Source: RACS-047 sp031553855 (GTDB lineage: Bacteria > Bacillota > Clostridia > Christensenellales > Pumilibacteraceae). From it: a stretch of 64,000 nucleotides of DNA. How positions within the stretch are numbered: the stretch's first letter is position 1; every line of letters starts with the position of its first letter. Made by a program: the position numbers and the translations under genes. The notes beneath the pieces were generated by a model. That model was not told the origin of the DNA and did not search any database. It was given only the letters and a program-made list of their open reading frames with translations. The stretch is taken from contig JAVBKW010000024.1 of the NCBI GenBank assembly GCA_031553855.1, forward strand, positions 41,218 through 105,217, read 5' to 3'. Below are positions 34,694 to 44,570 of this stretch, piece after piece.

Positions 34694-35815
34694 CTACTTT
34701 TTACCTCCTTTGCGCATTAACAGCGTTTGCTGTGTTGCGCCGCTAAATAAATGAATTTTATCTGTATTGAACCGCAATCCGACGGGTTGCCCCGTCTTAA
34801 TCGTAGTACCACCTTTTTGACGGCTCACAATATCGCCGTCCTGACCCTCGGTTTTTAAATAAATCAAACTTTCATTACCTAAAAATTCGACTAAATTTAC
34901 CTCTGCCTGTATAATTCCGCCGCCCGGATCTGTCACGATAACATCCTCCGGCCTGAATCCTGCGATTATTTCGGTATTTGCTTTAACGTCTTTTTTAAAA
35001 CGCCTTGCTACTTCCTGCGGCACCGTAATGCCGGTATTGAACATATCGGCACGCCAAAGGCCGTCATTTTGAACTAATTTTGAGTTTATAAGGTTCATTG
35101 GAGGTAAGCCTATAAAGGTTGCCACAAACACGTTTTCGGGTGAGTCGTATATTGTCTGCGGCGCGTCCGCCTGCTGGACTATGCCGTCTTTAAGAACGAT
35201 TATCAATGTGCCCATAGTCATCGCTTCAAGCTGGTCATGAGTAACATAAATGAATGTTGTTTTTAAACGATTATGTAAATTAGTTATTTCAGACCGCATT
35301 TGGTTTCTGAACTTAGCGTCGAGATTTGATAACGGTTCATCAAAAAGAAATACTTTTGCCTGACGCACTATTGCCCTGCCGAGGGCAACTCTCTGACGCT
35401 GCCCGCCGGACAAGGTTTTGGGATATCTTTCCATCAGCTCATTAAGCCCCAGCATTTGCCCCGCCTCAAGAACGCGCTCCTCGATTTTCATGGCGGTTTC
35501 ATCGCGCAGTTTTAAGCAGAACCCGATATTATCGTAAACGGTCTTGTGGGGATACAAGGCGTAATTTTGAAAAACCATCGCTATATCCCGGTCGCGCGGA
35601 TGAACGTTATTCATCTTTTTTCCGCCTATGTTCAGCACTCCGTCCGTAATGGATTCAAGGCCTGCCACCATACGCAGCATAGTCGATTTCCCGCAGCCGG
35701 ACGGGCCTACCAGGACGGCGAATTCGCCGTCGGGTATTTTAATGGAAACGTCGTTAACTGCCTTCACGGCCTTATCATAGGTCTTAGAGACGCGTATAAA
35801 TTCTACATCTGCCAT
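34694..35815 (-). CDS. Sugar ABC transporter ATP-binding protein, MsmX/UgpC type
   Basis: A 373-residue ATPase of the CUT1 family: Walker A GPSGCGKST (37-45), Q-loop FQNYALYPH, signature LSGGQ (135-139), Walker B VFLFDE (155-160), switch THD, and a C-terminal TOBE regulatory domain. It couples ATP hydrolysis to two permease EAA loops. It is the only such ATPase among three permease pairs and three binding proteins in the window. MsmX-like ATPases are known to serve several importers, so it probably energises them all. Start ATG with GGAGG. It lies 11 bases after the glucanase gene. Confidence 0.95.
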   Translation of the reverse strand: MADVEFIRVSKTYDKAVKAVNDVSIKIPDGEFAVLVGPSGCGKSTMLRMVAGLESITDGVLNIGGKKMNNVHPRDRDIAMVFQNYALYPHKTVYDNIGFCLKLRDETAMKIEERVLEAGQMLGLNELMERYPKTLSGGQRQRVALGRAIVRQAKVFLFDEPLSNLDAKFRNQMRSEITNLHNRLKTTFIYVTHDQLEAMTMGTLIIVLKDGIVQQADAPQTIYDSPENVFVATFIGLPPMNLINSKLVQNDGLWRADMFNTGITVPQEVARRFKKDVKANTEIIAGFRPEDVIVTDPGGGIIQAEVNLVEFLGNESLIYLKTEGQDGDIVSRQKGGTTIKTGQPVGLRFNTDKIHLFSGATQQTLLMRKGGKK

Positions 35816-35826
35816 AATACCTCCGT

Positions 35827-37302
35827 TTAAGCTGCAGTAAAGCCCAGATAAGTCAATGCGCTTTGCACGTTGGCGCTCTTCATAAAATGCTTCCAGACGC
35901 TCTCTCCCATAAAGTTAAGCATCATCGTGCAGGTTATCCCTTTATCAATTCCGATAATGTCATCCGCATACCAGGCAACGCCGGAATTTGAAATATTGTA
36001 GGAGTCTATAAGCCCGTATCTGGCGGTAGAGAGTTCAGGTTTACTCTTGTAGTATTTAAGCGCTGCCAAAGATAATTCGGGAGTGAACGCAAACGAGCCG
36101 AGCGCGCCGCACATTGCTATCGTCCCCTCGGACATCTGCGCGAGTGTTGAGTTATTGGCTCCCGTCATATTCTTACCGGCAGGCACCGCACCCAGCGCGC
36201 CGCTGTAACCCCCCGGAGTATCGCAGGCCGTAAGCCCCCAAGAGTTTTCGTTATATGACTTATATTTGCTCTTGTTGTCGATGATAAACTGCCTTGCCGA
36301 CGTTGTCGCCGTAGTGGAATTTTCGAACCAGTTGATTCCCTGCTCGTCTTTTTTTCCTCTCATATCCACAAAAGCCTGGGAAAACTGATAAGCAAAGATC
36401 GATCCGTTCCACGAACAGACAAAGTTTTTTCCGCTGCCGTACTTGCCGATATCGCGGGTAAAGTCGTACATCGCTCTTTTGGGTATACGATACTCGTCGT
36501 TTGTCGCGCCCGCCCCTAAAATATACATTATCAACTGTTCATCCGATCTCGTCCAGCCGCCCGAAAAAGCCCCGGTGCCCGCATTATAGGACATACGGTA
36601 AAGAACCTTACTGCCGCTTGAGTACGTATACCATTTCCAATTGATTCTGTCGTAAATCTGATAAGCAAGTTTTTTCACCGCTCCGCCGAAGTATTCGCCT
36701 GCGGTTATGACCCCGGCTATCATCAGTGCAGTATCGATGCCCGACACCTCGCTGTCTCCGAAAGGCAGGGCGCTGTTTCTGTCATAGAAATGATAGAAGA
36801 ATCCGTTTACCTGATTTAAATTGCTGTAAATCGTTTGCAGCGTGCCTATTACGCGTGTTTTTGCGGCGTTTTCAGATATCCAGCCCTCTTCTATCGCACC
36901 GGGAACCGAGGCCAGAAAAAAACCTACGCTTGCAATGCTTGCCATTGTCCAGTTATTACTGCCGCTGTAACGGTCATAAATAAGACCGTAGCCTTTGTGT
37001 CCGGAAGTAGTCTGGGCAAGCTCTAAGAGCGACGTAAAGCTCTGCTTTGCTTCGGTTTTTATCATTCCCATTTCAGCATTTGTAAAATTATTCGGATTCC
37101 CCGTTCTGTCGTCAGGATCGGGAATATCCGTTCCCCCCTCATCCGGGTCTGTTCCCTCATCCGGGTCTGTTCCCTCATCCGGTATAATTATTCCCGGACC
37201 GGGGTCAATTACCTCAGGAACAGGCGCACAAGCTGAAAAAGCCGGACAAGAAAAGACCATTATCAGAGCTAATAGTGCTGAAAGCAGCTTTTTTTTCATC
37301 AT
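35827..37302 (-). CDS. GH144-type (Glycoamylase, PF10091-like) surface glucanase
   Basis: A 491-residue exported protein: signal peptide with lipobox AFSAC (Cys25), an acidic Pro/Asp/Glu/Gly-rich linker (33-67), then an (alpha/alpha)6-type domain. Segments shared with the 657-residue enzyme on the plus strand include SxIDTA..IxGxITAGEYFGG, NWKWY, DEQLxxYILGAGATN, QFxQAFxDxxG, W.GxTACDxPxGY and GLIDSYN...WYADDIIGIDKG. PF10091 proteins form GH144; characterised members are endo-beta-1,2-glucanases. It probably cuts the polysaccharide whose fragments the nearby importers take up. 135 bases separate it from the permease operon, with a hairpin between. Its linker is coded by an 18-base tandem repeat. 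Confidence 0.82.
   Translation of the reverse strand: MMKKKLLSALLALIMVFSCPAFSACAPVPEVIDPGPGIIIPDEGTDPDEGTDPDEGGTDIPDPDDRTGNPNNFTNAEMGMIKTEAKQSFTSLLELAQTTSGHKGYGLIYDRYSGSNNWTMASIASVGFFLASVPGAIEEGWISENAAKTRVIGTLQTIYSNLNQVNGFFYHFYDRNSALPFGDSEVSGIDTALMIAGVITAGEYFGGAVKKLAYQIYDRINWKWYTYSSGSKVLYRMSYNAGTGAFSGGWTRSDEQLIMYILGAGATNDEYRIPKRAMYDFTRDIGKYGSGKNFVCSWNGSIFAYQFSQAFVDMRGKKDEQGINWFENSTTATTSARQFIIDNKSKYKSYNENSWGLTACDTPGGYSGALGAVPAGKNMTGANNSTLAQMSEGTIAMCGALGSFAFTPELSLAALKYYKSKPELSTARYGLIDSYNISNSGVAWYADDIIGIDKGITCTMMLNFMGESVWKHFMKSANVQSALTYLGFTAA
37136..37182 (-). repeat. 18-base tandem repeat coding the acidic linker
   Basis: 2.6 copies of a unit that reads CCCTCATCCGGGTCTGTT on the plus strand, encoding Asp/Glu/Gly/Thr/Pro repeats between the lipobox and the catalytic domain. 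Linker length may vary among strains. Confidence 0.75.
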
Positions 37303-37340
37303 TAACCGATTAAAACCTCCTATTTCCGATAAATAGTATT

Positions 37341-37365
37341 AAAAAATCCTGTCAATCACGGGATT
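37341..37365 (-). terminator. Possible weak terminator or attenuator between permease and glucanase genes
   Basis: Minus strand AATCC / GGATT stem with inner GT/AC pairs, followed by TTTTTAAT. A TTGACA lies just inside it, so the 135-base gap may also hold an internal promoter. Confidence 0.35.
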
Positions 37366-37437
37366 AAGGTTTTTTACATCTCAATATCCGCCGTTGACAA
37401 TATTCCGGTTATACTTTTTCTTAGTTATCGGGTTACT

Positions 37438-38397
37438 TTATTCGCCCGTTATTCCGGAGCGGTCAATGCTTTCAACAAAGTTCCGCTGTAAGATGAAATA
37501 AATAATAAGCAGCGGCAGCAACGCTAAGACTGTGCCCGCCATATAAACCGCCTCGTTCAGATTTCGTCCTGTATTACTGCCGGAGCCGTACATTTTGCTG
37601 TAGGTTTGCTCAAACATTTCAAGCTGCAGCGGCAGCGTCGTCAGGCTCGAGCCTGAGAGTAATGCGGTTGACAAAGTTGTGTCGTTATAATACCAAACGA
37701 ACGAGAACAAAAACGTGAGAACGAATGCAGGGAACGCTAACGGAACGGAAACCTTAAGAAAAATACCCAAAGTCTTTGCTCCGTCAATTTTTGCGGCTTC
37801 CTCAAGCGACTTAGGCATAGAGCGGAAATATTGAAAGAAGATCACGATAAATATTCCGCCTCTGAGGCCCTGCCCGAAAAGTGCCGTTAAGATCAATGCG
37901 CTGAAGTTGTTGAGCTTTATCTTATTAAAAAAAACTGTTTGAGGGATGATCGTTATTTGCATAGGCACTACAAAGGTCAATAATATCAGTATAATAAGCG
38001 GCGCGACATAACGGTCGCGAACGTTCAGCCTTGCAAGCCCGTAGCCTGTTAAGGAAGCGGCAATACATTGGCATAGCGACGGTATTATAGCAATCAGCAT
38101 ATTAGAGCCGAGGGTTTTGAAGTAGCCAAGGACGTCGACGGCAAGCTTATAGTTCCCAAAATACAGCTTAGTTGGAACGTATTCCACCAGCGGATTTATG
38201 ATATCCTCAGCCGTCATAACCGAATAAATAAACATTTTTATCAGCGGCAGCAGATAGCTGAATCCGAATAAAATCAGCAGTAGATATATGCATAACTTAT
38301 ACATCAGTCCGAGTCTGTTGGAATTGCCCAAAAGTACCGACCTGATCTTAGCGATTTTTTCTTCGCGTTTTGAAATTTTAATTTCAGAAATACTCAT
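37438..38397 (-). CDS. Carbohydrate ABC permease, MalG type (second pair)
   Basis: A 319-residue CUT1 permease with six membrane segments after a charged N-terminal extension of about 30 residues. EAA loop LEEAAKIDGAKTLGIFLKV. It pairs with the MalF-type gene just upstream, whose stop overlaps this ATG (ATGA). Both follow the DUF5696 and YIP1 genes in a chain of overlapping starts, so they are made together. AAGGGAA before the ATG. Confidence 0.93.
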   Translation of the reverse strand: MSISEIKISKREEKIAKIRSVLLGNSNRLGLMYKLCIYLLLILFGFSYLLPLIKMFIYSVMTAEDIINPLVEYVPTKLYFGNYKLAVDVLGYFKTLGSNMLIAIIPSLCQCIAASLTGYGLARLNVRDRYVAPLIILILLTFVVPMQITIIPQTVFFNKIKLNNFSALILTALFGQGLRGGIFIVIFFQYFRSMPKSLEEAAKIDGAKTLGIFLKVSVPLAFPAFVLTFLFSFVWYYNDTTLSTALLSGSSLTTLPLQLEMFEQTYSKMYGSGSNTGRNLNEAVYMAGTVLALLPLLIIYFILQRNFVESIDRSGITGE

Positions 38398-39305
38398 ACC
38401 GCATTCCCTTTCAACTGACGCTTTGTATCACGGTCCCACCAATGGAACAGCAGGAAAAATACAGCAAAGACCGCTATCATAACTACAAGATACATCCACG
38501 CTATCGCAGACGCATAACCGTATCCGTGGCCCGGCTCCACGCTTTGCATCTCTGCCGAGATCTTAATAATAACAGGGCTTAATGAAAAAAGTGACTGCAT
38601 AACTACGGTGTAGAGAACATTGATAGTCATAAACGGATTGATTACAGGCATTGTGATTTTCCAGAACGATTCCCACGCGCTGGCTCCGTCAATGTGAGCC
38701 GCCTCGTACATAGATTTATCGATTTTCTGCATGCCTGAAAGAAAAATGAGTATCTGTACGCCTGAAAACCAAAGGATCATAATAAACTGGTTCATCAGAT
38801 ATTCAATTGCTTTTGCTAAAAAGGCCGGTATCGTATCATAAAGAACCGCAATATCTATCAGCTTATCCGCATTTGCAAGCGAACCCAGTCCCATATCTGT
38901 AATTTTTGCGATAACAGGGCCGCTCGTAATTACAACAGGCAAAAAGAAGATCGTTCTGAAAATCCCTGTGCCTCTGATTTTGTTCTTCAATAAAAGCGCA
39001 ATTATCAGCGACATTATTATAATGACAGGAACATAGACAATCATCGAGGAAAGATAATCTGAAAATGTAGATAAGAAAGCGAGGTCTTGCGTAAAAGCGT
39101 TTTTATAATTTAAAAATCCAATAAAGACAGTCGTGATTCCTCTTGCGCCAACCGTTACCTCGTTCAAGCTTAAGAAAAACGAATAAACGAACGGATAAAG
39201 CGTAAATACAAGAAAGCCGATTATCCAAAAGCTTAAAAACGCCAATCCTTGCAAGCGTTGACGTGTTTTGAGCGAAACGTACAGGTTTTTTTTGTTTTTA
39301 CTCAT
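38394..39305 (-). CDS. Carbohydrate ABC permease, MalF type (second pair)
   Basis: A 303-residue CUT1 permease with six membrane segments. EAA loop YEAAHIDGASAWESFWKI near residue 200. Forms the channel with the following gene. Start and stop both overlap neighbours by 4 bases (ATGA), with the DUF5696 gene upstream and the MalG-type gene downstream. Its sequence is clearly different from the permease pair at 43697-45524, so this is a second transporter rather than a recent duplicate. Confidence 0.93.
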   Translation of the reverse strand: MSKNKKNLYVSLKTRQRLQGLAFLSFWIIGFLVFTLYPFVYSFFLSLNEVTVGARGITTVFIGFLNYKNAFTQDLAFLSTFSDYLSSMIVYVPVIIIMSLIIALLLKNKIRGTGIFRTIFFLPVVITSGPVIAKITDMGLGSLANADKLIDIAVLYDTIPAFLAKAIEYLMNQFIMILWFSGVQILIFLSGMQKIDKSMYEAAHIDGASAWESFWKITMPVINPFMTINVLYTVVMQSLFSLSPVIIKISAEMQSVEPGHGYGYASAIAWMYLVVMIAVFAVFFLLFHWWDRDTKRQLKGNAV

Positions 39306-41524
39306 GCTCTCACCTCATATCCGCCTGCAGGAACTGTAAGATCGCCGTCTGTAAAATCGGCAACGCCATAGTTTACATAGATCACCGCGCCGTTTGAATA
39401 ACCGCACTTAAACACATTTGCGGCAATCTGCTCATGATAAATAAACTCAGCTCCTCTTACGCTCCGCAGCGCCTCGTTTACTTGTTTATAGGTTTGGGCG
39501 ATACGGCCCTCCCATGCTGCAAAACGCGAAGAAAAAATGTAAAAGCTGTCTGTTCTGTAAAGGCCTAAAGAATCTGCTTCTGTGAGGATGTATGAGGGAT
39601 AAACGTTGTATTCGATCATATTTAATACATCAAAGCTTCCGTGATAATTAAGGTTGATATGATTCCTGAAGCTTTCTATATGCCCACCCGTTACCATCTG
39701 CACGAACGGGATTGACTCGGGCGCCAAAAGAAATCCTGAATTGTATGTGGGAACGTCTGTGGCGGTTTGCACAATATTCCATAGATAAGAGTTCGGATTT
39801 TCAACTATCACGCTGCCTGCCTGCTTTACGACCGAACGGTAAGTTTCTATCGCTTGCGAACGGCTGTTTACGCTGTTTGAATGTGAAGAGGCCAGTGTGC
39901 CCCCGATAGAGTCAAGCTGAATATTTTCAATATTATATTTGTTAAAGTTTTTACGGTCTTTTTTATAATAAGAGCTTGTCGCAGCCGCATGAAGAAAATA
40001 ATCGTCCTCATAAGTAAAATCGTATTTTTTATAGTCGGGCATCATAATCTTTTGCTTGCCCTCGCTCATAGCTATATCGCCCATCGAATACGATCCGTTC
40101 CCGTTTTTTACCTTAACGTAATCAGCGGCAAAGGCAAGTTTGATATCGGCGTCCTTTGCATAGGAAATAAGCTTTTTATAACCGTTCGTTCCGCCGGTTG
40201 CCGGTTCAAATCCAAAAAATGAAGGCGCGGCTCCTGTTAATCCGCCTTTAGAATATCCCGATAAGGACGAATAAATCCGTTCCACTCCTTTTTCTTGCAG
40301 CGACTTGAACGCATTTTCAACAAAGGCGGTATCCGACATTTTCACAACGCTCGAGCCTATTACCTCGCTCCGCGATTCAGCCATAAGAAAATCGGCTTTT
40401 AAAGGTATATCTCCGCTAAAACTGCCTGTCGGCCGCAAAAGCCCGTTAGCCGTAAGATATTGCCTCAACGCTCCCGCCATACCGGAATAATTAGCCTTAC
40501 CGTCTTTGAGCAGTAAATAAACTGCGCAAGCATCAAACTCATTGCACCCGCTCTGCAAAGTTCTGTCTGTCGCGCCCCGGTTGTTGAGCTTTTTGTTGTA
40601 CATCTCACGGTAATGGAAGGTATTATAAACGTAGTTATAATCGGACACAATACCCGTCATACTCGCCTTGATTTCAGAATATTCAGCTCCGCCGGCAATA
40701 TAGGCGACAAAGCCTTTACCCCCGCTTGCCATTCCGAACGAAGGCAGCGTGATCCGTTCAGGCGGTTTGCCGTTTGTAATGCTTTTAACGCTGTCAAGCC
40801 CCGCTATACCTAAGTCATCGCCGTAGACTTTCGCCGCATATTGGCTGCCGCTGCCGCTTACTGCCGCGCTTTTAGACGTATCTATAAGCGCTCCCGAACC
40901 GTCGGGAACAAAAATATAGCTATCCTCACCCCGCTGCAAGCCTCTCGTAACATTAAAATACGGATAGAGCGCAATAGACATTAGCGGATTCTTTTCAGCA
41001 TCGCCCTCAACAATGCTTTTGAAAGGAATGCTTATTTTTAGCTCGTTGCCATTAAGAGTAACGAGCATATTAAATTTAAGTTTGATATCATTTATCGAGA
41101 TTTCAGCTTTAAAGCCGTTGCTTAGAGCCGTGATTTTAGCAGATTTTGAAACCGCTCTCGTATATGAAAGCTGCGTGCCTTTGCCGTAAATTACAGTTAC
41201 GGCAGAGCGCGCCATCGCTTCCCACGACGCAGTCAGCCCGTTATCGAAAATCAGATTACCCTCATCGTCTTCAACGTCGGACGGAATGTTTCCCGAAACC
41301 CAGACCTCTTCGCCGGTAAGCTTATCGCAGATCGATAAGGCAAGCGAGTTTTCGTCTACAAAAAGGTCATAATCGGAATCAGAACCGACACTGATATTTG
41401 ATGCAAGAGGAATCGCTATGCCGCCTTGACGCAAAGGCGTCTCGTCTGCATTTGAAAAAGCGATGCAGACGCAGAATGTAATAACCAAAGCTGATGATAT
41501 AATAATACTTATTCGTTTCTTCAT
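39302..41524 (-). CDS. DUF5696-like surface protein
   Basis: A 740-residue protein with an N-terminal signal peptide or anchor (residues 5-27), a beta-rich first half (SLALSICDKLTGEEVW, ELKISIPFKSI, SYIFVPDGSGALI) and a TIM-barrel-like second half (ERIYSSLSGYSKGGL, DIKLAFAADYVKVKNG, YNIENIQLDSIGG, VIVENPNSYLW). It closes with a beta sandwich (FKCGYSNGAVIYVNYG). The layout fits DUF5696 proteins, which sit in Bacillota sugar-transport operons next to permeases. Function is not established; a glycoside hydrolase-like role is plausible. Overlaps both neighbours by 4 bases. Confidence 0.75.
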   Translation of the reverse strand: MKKRISIIISSALVITFCVCIAFSNADETPLRQGGIAIPLASNISVGSDSDYDLFVDENSLALSICDKLTGEEVWVSGNIPSDVEDDEGNLIFDNGLTASWEAMARSAVTVIYGKGTQLSYTRAVSKSAKITALSNGFKAEISINDIKLKFNMLVTLNGNELKISIPFKSIVEGDAEKNPLMSIALYPYFNVTRGLQRGEDSYIFVPDGSGALIDTSKSAAVSGSGSQYAAKVYGDDLGIAGLDSVKSITNGKPPERITLPSFGMASGGKGFVAYIAGGAEYSEIKASMTGIVSDYNYVYNTFHYREMYNKKLNNRGATDRTLQSGCNEFDACAVYLLLKDGKANYSGMAGALRQYLTANGLLRPTGSFSGDIPLKADFLMAESRSEVIGSSVVKMSDTAFVENAFKSLQEKGVERIYSSLSGYSKGGLTGAAPSFFGFEPATGGTNGYKKLISYAKDADIKLAFAADYVKVKNGNGSYSMGDIAMSEGKQKIMMPDYKKYDFTYEDDYFLHAAATSSYYKKDRKNFNKYNIENIQLDSIGGTLASSHSNSVNSRSQAIETYRSVVKQAGSVIVENPNSYLWNIVQTATDVPTYNSGFLLAPESIPFVQMVTGGHIESFRNHINLNYHGSFDVLNMIEYNVYPSYILTEADSLGLYRTDSFYIFSSRFAAWEGRIAQTYKQVNEALRSVRGAEFIYHEQIAANVFKCGYSNGAVIYVNYGVADFTDGDLTVPAGGYEVRA

Positions 41525-43674
41525 AGCATCAACTCCTTTATTATGTCTGAAATAAAGCCGATGAGCTGCGAGGCAAGAAGATATAAAATAATCGCAAAAA
41601 ATATGGTCATGACCAATGTGAACAACGTCATAACAATGTTTGTAAAAGTGCTTTTTGATTTAAAGAAGTGGACTTTTGAAACCGAGATTATTGCTAAAAA
41701 TGCTACATACGCATAAATGACAATATTAAGGACAGATAATATGATCGTTTCGTTATATGTTAAAACTCTCGTCAGAATTATTACTAAAGGCTGAAGCAGG
41801 ATATACGGCGTCATGCAATAAATTGCCGCAATATAAACGTGCTTGAATTTTCCCTCTCCGCCTGAAATCGTGCTCATAAAGAAATTGCAGGCTACGATAA
41901 GAATTATAGGCAGCACTGCCATTAATATTTCACGGAACAGGTCTACATTATAATTATTATAGCTGCGGAAAAGGAAACCGGTAAGGAAAATCGCCGCTAT
42001 TTGAACACCGGTAAATATCAGGTACATAATTGTCGCGGGAAGAACAGTAAGCTTGTTTTTATATTTCATTTGTTCAATAGCGCGCTGGGGATGCCTGATA
42101 TAATACAAAGAATATAAAAGCTGGGAAACTATCTTATTCCGTTTGATTTTATCAAAAAAGCCGGTGACGGGAACAAGCAGCGTTGTACGCTTATTTACTT
42201 GTTTTAAAGCAACTAAAACCGCTGCAAGAAGGATTATGACGAGGATGATCCATATTGCGTTATTCTGCATCCATGAATTCCGGATATACCAAAACGCCTC
42301 CGAATATCCGCTTTTACTCTCGGAAAGCTTGTATTGCTCCAAAGCCAAAGAATAATTGCCTTTTTGATAATTCGCGTCGGCCAAGCCTAAGTAGGCAAGA
42401 ATAAATCCGCCGTTAAGGTCGCAAATTTCAGTCCAATACGGTTCGCTTTCTTTATAATAACCGCTGCAATAGAGCGAAACAGCCGTTATGACTTTCTCGT
42501 AAAATTCGGTCGGCGAATAGAAAACTACCGAACCGTATGCCCTGTCCAAAACACAAAGCGTGTTGTCGGGCAAAATTGAAATTGCCGCAGGGTCTGAAAT
42601 TGCCCCCATCCTTTCAAGAGGATCTTTGCCGCCGAAAGTAAAGATGACATATCCGTCCGGATCATAAATTGTAATAAAACCGCCCGACTCGGCGGCAAAA
42701 ACAAATCCTTCTGAGTCAATATCTGCGCAAACAGTATCGGAAAACATCCCGCTTCCCGTAGTCATAATAGTTGTTCCGGCAGTATCAAGCTTTTTTATCG
42801 AACCGTCGGAAGCATTTTTTGTGACTGTATAAATAAGCCCTTCGTCGCTTAAACAAAGCGTATCTGGAGACGGCGGCGTACGTTTAAGAAGCCTGGCCTT
42901 CTGTTCTTTGGAGAAAAACAACTGCTTTAACCAAAGTCCGAACGTCATTTTCGTTTTATTGATACCGACATAGCCGATAAATTCGCCGCTAATACTTAAA
43001 TGTATCGCGCCATTTGGATTACCCTCGCCGGTCACAACAATATTCATTCCTGCATCAACAATGATTTTCGTCGGTACAAACGGCATTGTTTTACCGAATA
43101 ACGCGCTGTCCGGCCTTTGGATAGTGCGAACGGACGGTATTCCAAGCACGGTATCTGAATCAGAAAACTCAATGATCACAATGTGTTTTTTGCTTTTGTC
43201 GGCAACATAAATAACCGAATCACGAACATATACTCCGCTGGGTTCTGCCAAATAGTAATCGCCCAAGAGGGCATTATCAATTTTTCTGACTAAATTGCCC
43301 GAATAATCTGTAATAAGTACGGCGCCTGCGCGGATGCTCGAACCTGATTCCGCAGAATAAACGCCGCCTTGCTGCACCGTTTCGCTATAGGTAACAGTAA
43401 TAAAAAGCTTGCCCTCACTCTCAACCATATCCAGACATTCGCCCTCGTTAATAAGTACAAGAGCGGAGGCGTTGTAGGCGGGCTGGGTGCGTACAAAAGT
43501 CCAATCCGGGCCTAAAGAATATGTGTTATAAGCGTTTGACATAACGGGCGCACTTTCAGCAATTGCCCTCATCTGTCCGGATTCTGAAAAAAGCGCGGAA
43601 AAAAGCAAGCAAAAAGCCAGTGTGTAAAGTACACGCCTGAAGATTTTGTTTGAAGTTGAAATGCGCTTAATCAT
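41521..43674 (-). CDS. NHL/propeller protein fused to YIP1-like membrane domain
   Basis: A 717-residue protein: signal peptide (residues 10-37), an extracellular propeller of NHL-like strands (SGVYVRDSVIYVADKSKKHIVII, PDTLCLSDEGLIYTVTKN, DIDSEGFVFAAESGGFITIYD, ISILPDNTLCVLDRAYGSVVFY), then a TPR-like pair (FILAYLGLADANYQKGNYSLALEQYKLSESK) and a membrane helix near 480-500. A YIP1-like domain of five or six helices (about 540-715) ends the protein. This fusion recurs beside DUF5696 and CUT1 genes in Bacillota; function is unknown. It may sense ligand outside and scaffold the transporter. It starts 22 bases after the permease at 43697. Confidence 0.75.
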   Translation of the reverse strand: MIKRISTSNKIFRRVLYTLAFCLLFSALFSESGQMRAIAESAPVMSNAYNTYSLGPDWTFVRTQPAYNASALVLINEGECLDMVESEGKLFITVTYSETVQQGGVYSAESGSSIRAGAVLITDYSGNLVRKIDNALLGDYYLAEPSGVYVRDSVIYVADKSKKHIVIIEFSDSDTVLGIPSVRTIQRPDSALFGKTMPFVPTKIIVDAGMNIVVTGEGNPNGAIHLSISGEFIGYVGINKTKMTFGLWLKQLFFSKEQKARLLKRTPPSPDTLCLSDEGLIYTVTKNASDGSIKKLDTAGTTIMTTGSGMFSDTVCADIDSEGFVFAAESGGFITIYDPDGYVIFTFGGKDPLERMGAISDPAAISILPDNTLCVLDRAYGSVVFYSPTEFYEKVITAVSLYCSGYYKESEPYWTEICDLNGGFILAYLGLADANYQKGNYSLALEQYKLSESKSGYSEAFWYIRNSWMQNNAIWIILVIILLAAVLVALKQVNKRTTLLVPVTGFFDKIKRNKIVSQLLYSLYYIRHPQRAIEQMKYKNKLTVLPATIMYLIFTGVQIAAIFLTGFLFRSYNNYNVDLFREILMAVLPIILIVACNFFMSTISGGEGKFKHVYIAAIYCMTPYILLQPLVIILTRVLTYNETIILSVLNIVIYAYVAFLAIISVSKVHFFKSKSTFTNIVMTLFTLVMTIFFAIILYLLASQLIGFISDIIKELML

Positions 43675-43696
43675 TTTTTTCTTTATCCTGCCTTAA

Positions 43697-44569
43697 CTAT
43701 TTGATTCCTGAGTGAGCCATAGTCGCTAGTACGTTGCGCTGCAAAAGTATAAACATCACCAAATTAGGTAAAAACATTATCAGCGCGCTTGCAGCATTTA
43801 TTCCCGTGCCTGCAATACCCATATTGGACGTTGAAAAGGTTACCATGAAGTACGCAAAAACCTTGCGGCTTTCTTCATCAATATAAAGAATCGACGCTTC
43901 TGTGCTCCCCCATGCAGTTTGGAAACAAAGCATGGCAACAGTAGCGATCGATGGTTTTAAAAGAGGGATCATAATCGACCAAATGATCCTAAGCTCGCCC
44001 GCCCCGTCCATCCTTGCCGACTCTATGAGCGCGTCCGGGATCTGATCGATAAACTGTTTTAACAAAAACAAGCCGACAGGTACGGCGACAAGCGGGAGGA
44101 TATTTGAGAAGAAACTGTTATATAAGCCGAGCTTTGTAAGAATCAAAAACTTAGGGATTGTTACGGCGACGGGAACGAACATAAGCGCCATTGTATTGAT
44201 GTCAAAAAGCAACTTTTTACCTTTAATACTGCTTTTGCTCAAAACATATCCTGCAAAGATCCCGAATATAAGACTAAACAGCATAACTGCGACCGTTACT
44301 AAAACCGTATTGAAAATATAGCGCGAAACAGGTACTGTAGTAAGCGACATTGCATCCATTAAGGCTCTGAAGTTACTAAACGTAGGGTTTTTCGGAAAGA
44401 TTGCCGGAGGGAACTTGAACAATTCTTCCATAGGCTTAAACGCCGCCATAAGCACATAAAGTACAGGCAGAGCCATTATTACAGCGATCGATATCAATAT
44501 GATAAAGAACGGTATCTGGCTGGGATAAAAGCCTTTAGGATTAATTTTCGATCTTTGAAAATTTGCCAT
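43697..44569 (-). CDS. Carbohydrate ABC permease, MalG type (third pair)
   Basis: A 290-residue CUT1 permease with six membrane segments and an EAA loop LIESARMDGAGELRIIWSIMIP. It begins one base after the stop of its MalF-type partner. Together with the solute-binding genes just upstream it makes a complete importer apart from the ATPase. Confidence 0.93.
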   Translation of the reverse strand: MANFQRSKINPKGFYPSQIPFFIILISIAVIMALPVLYVLMAAFKPMEELFKFPPAIFPKNPTFSNFRALMDAMSLTTVPVSRYIFNTVLVTVAVMLFSLIFGIFAGYVLSKSSIKGKKLLFDINTMALMFVPVAVTIPKFLILTKLGLYNSFFSNILPLVAVPVGLFLLKQFIDQIPDALIESARMDGAGELRIIWSIMIPLLKPSIATVAMLCFQTAWGSTEASILYIDEESRKVFAYFMVTFSTSNMGIAGTGINAASALIMFLPNLVMFILLQRNVLATMAHSGIK

Positions 44570-44570
44570 A

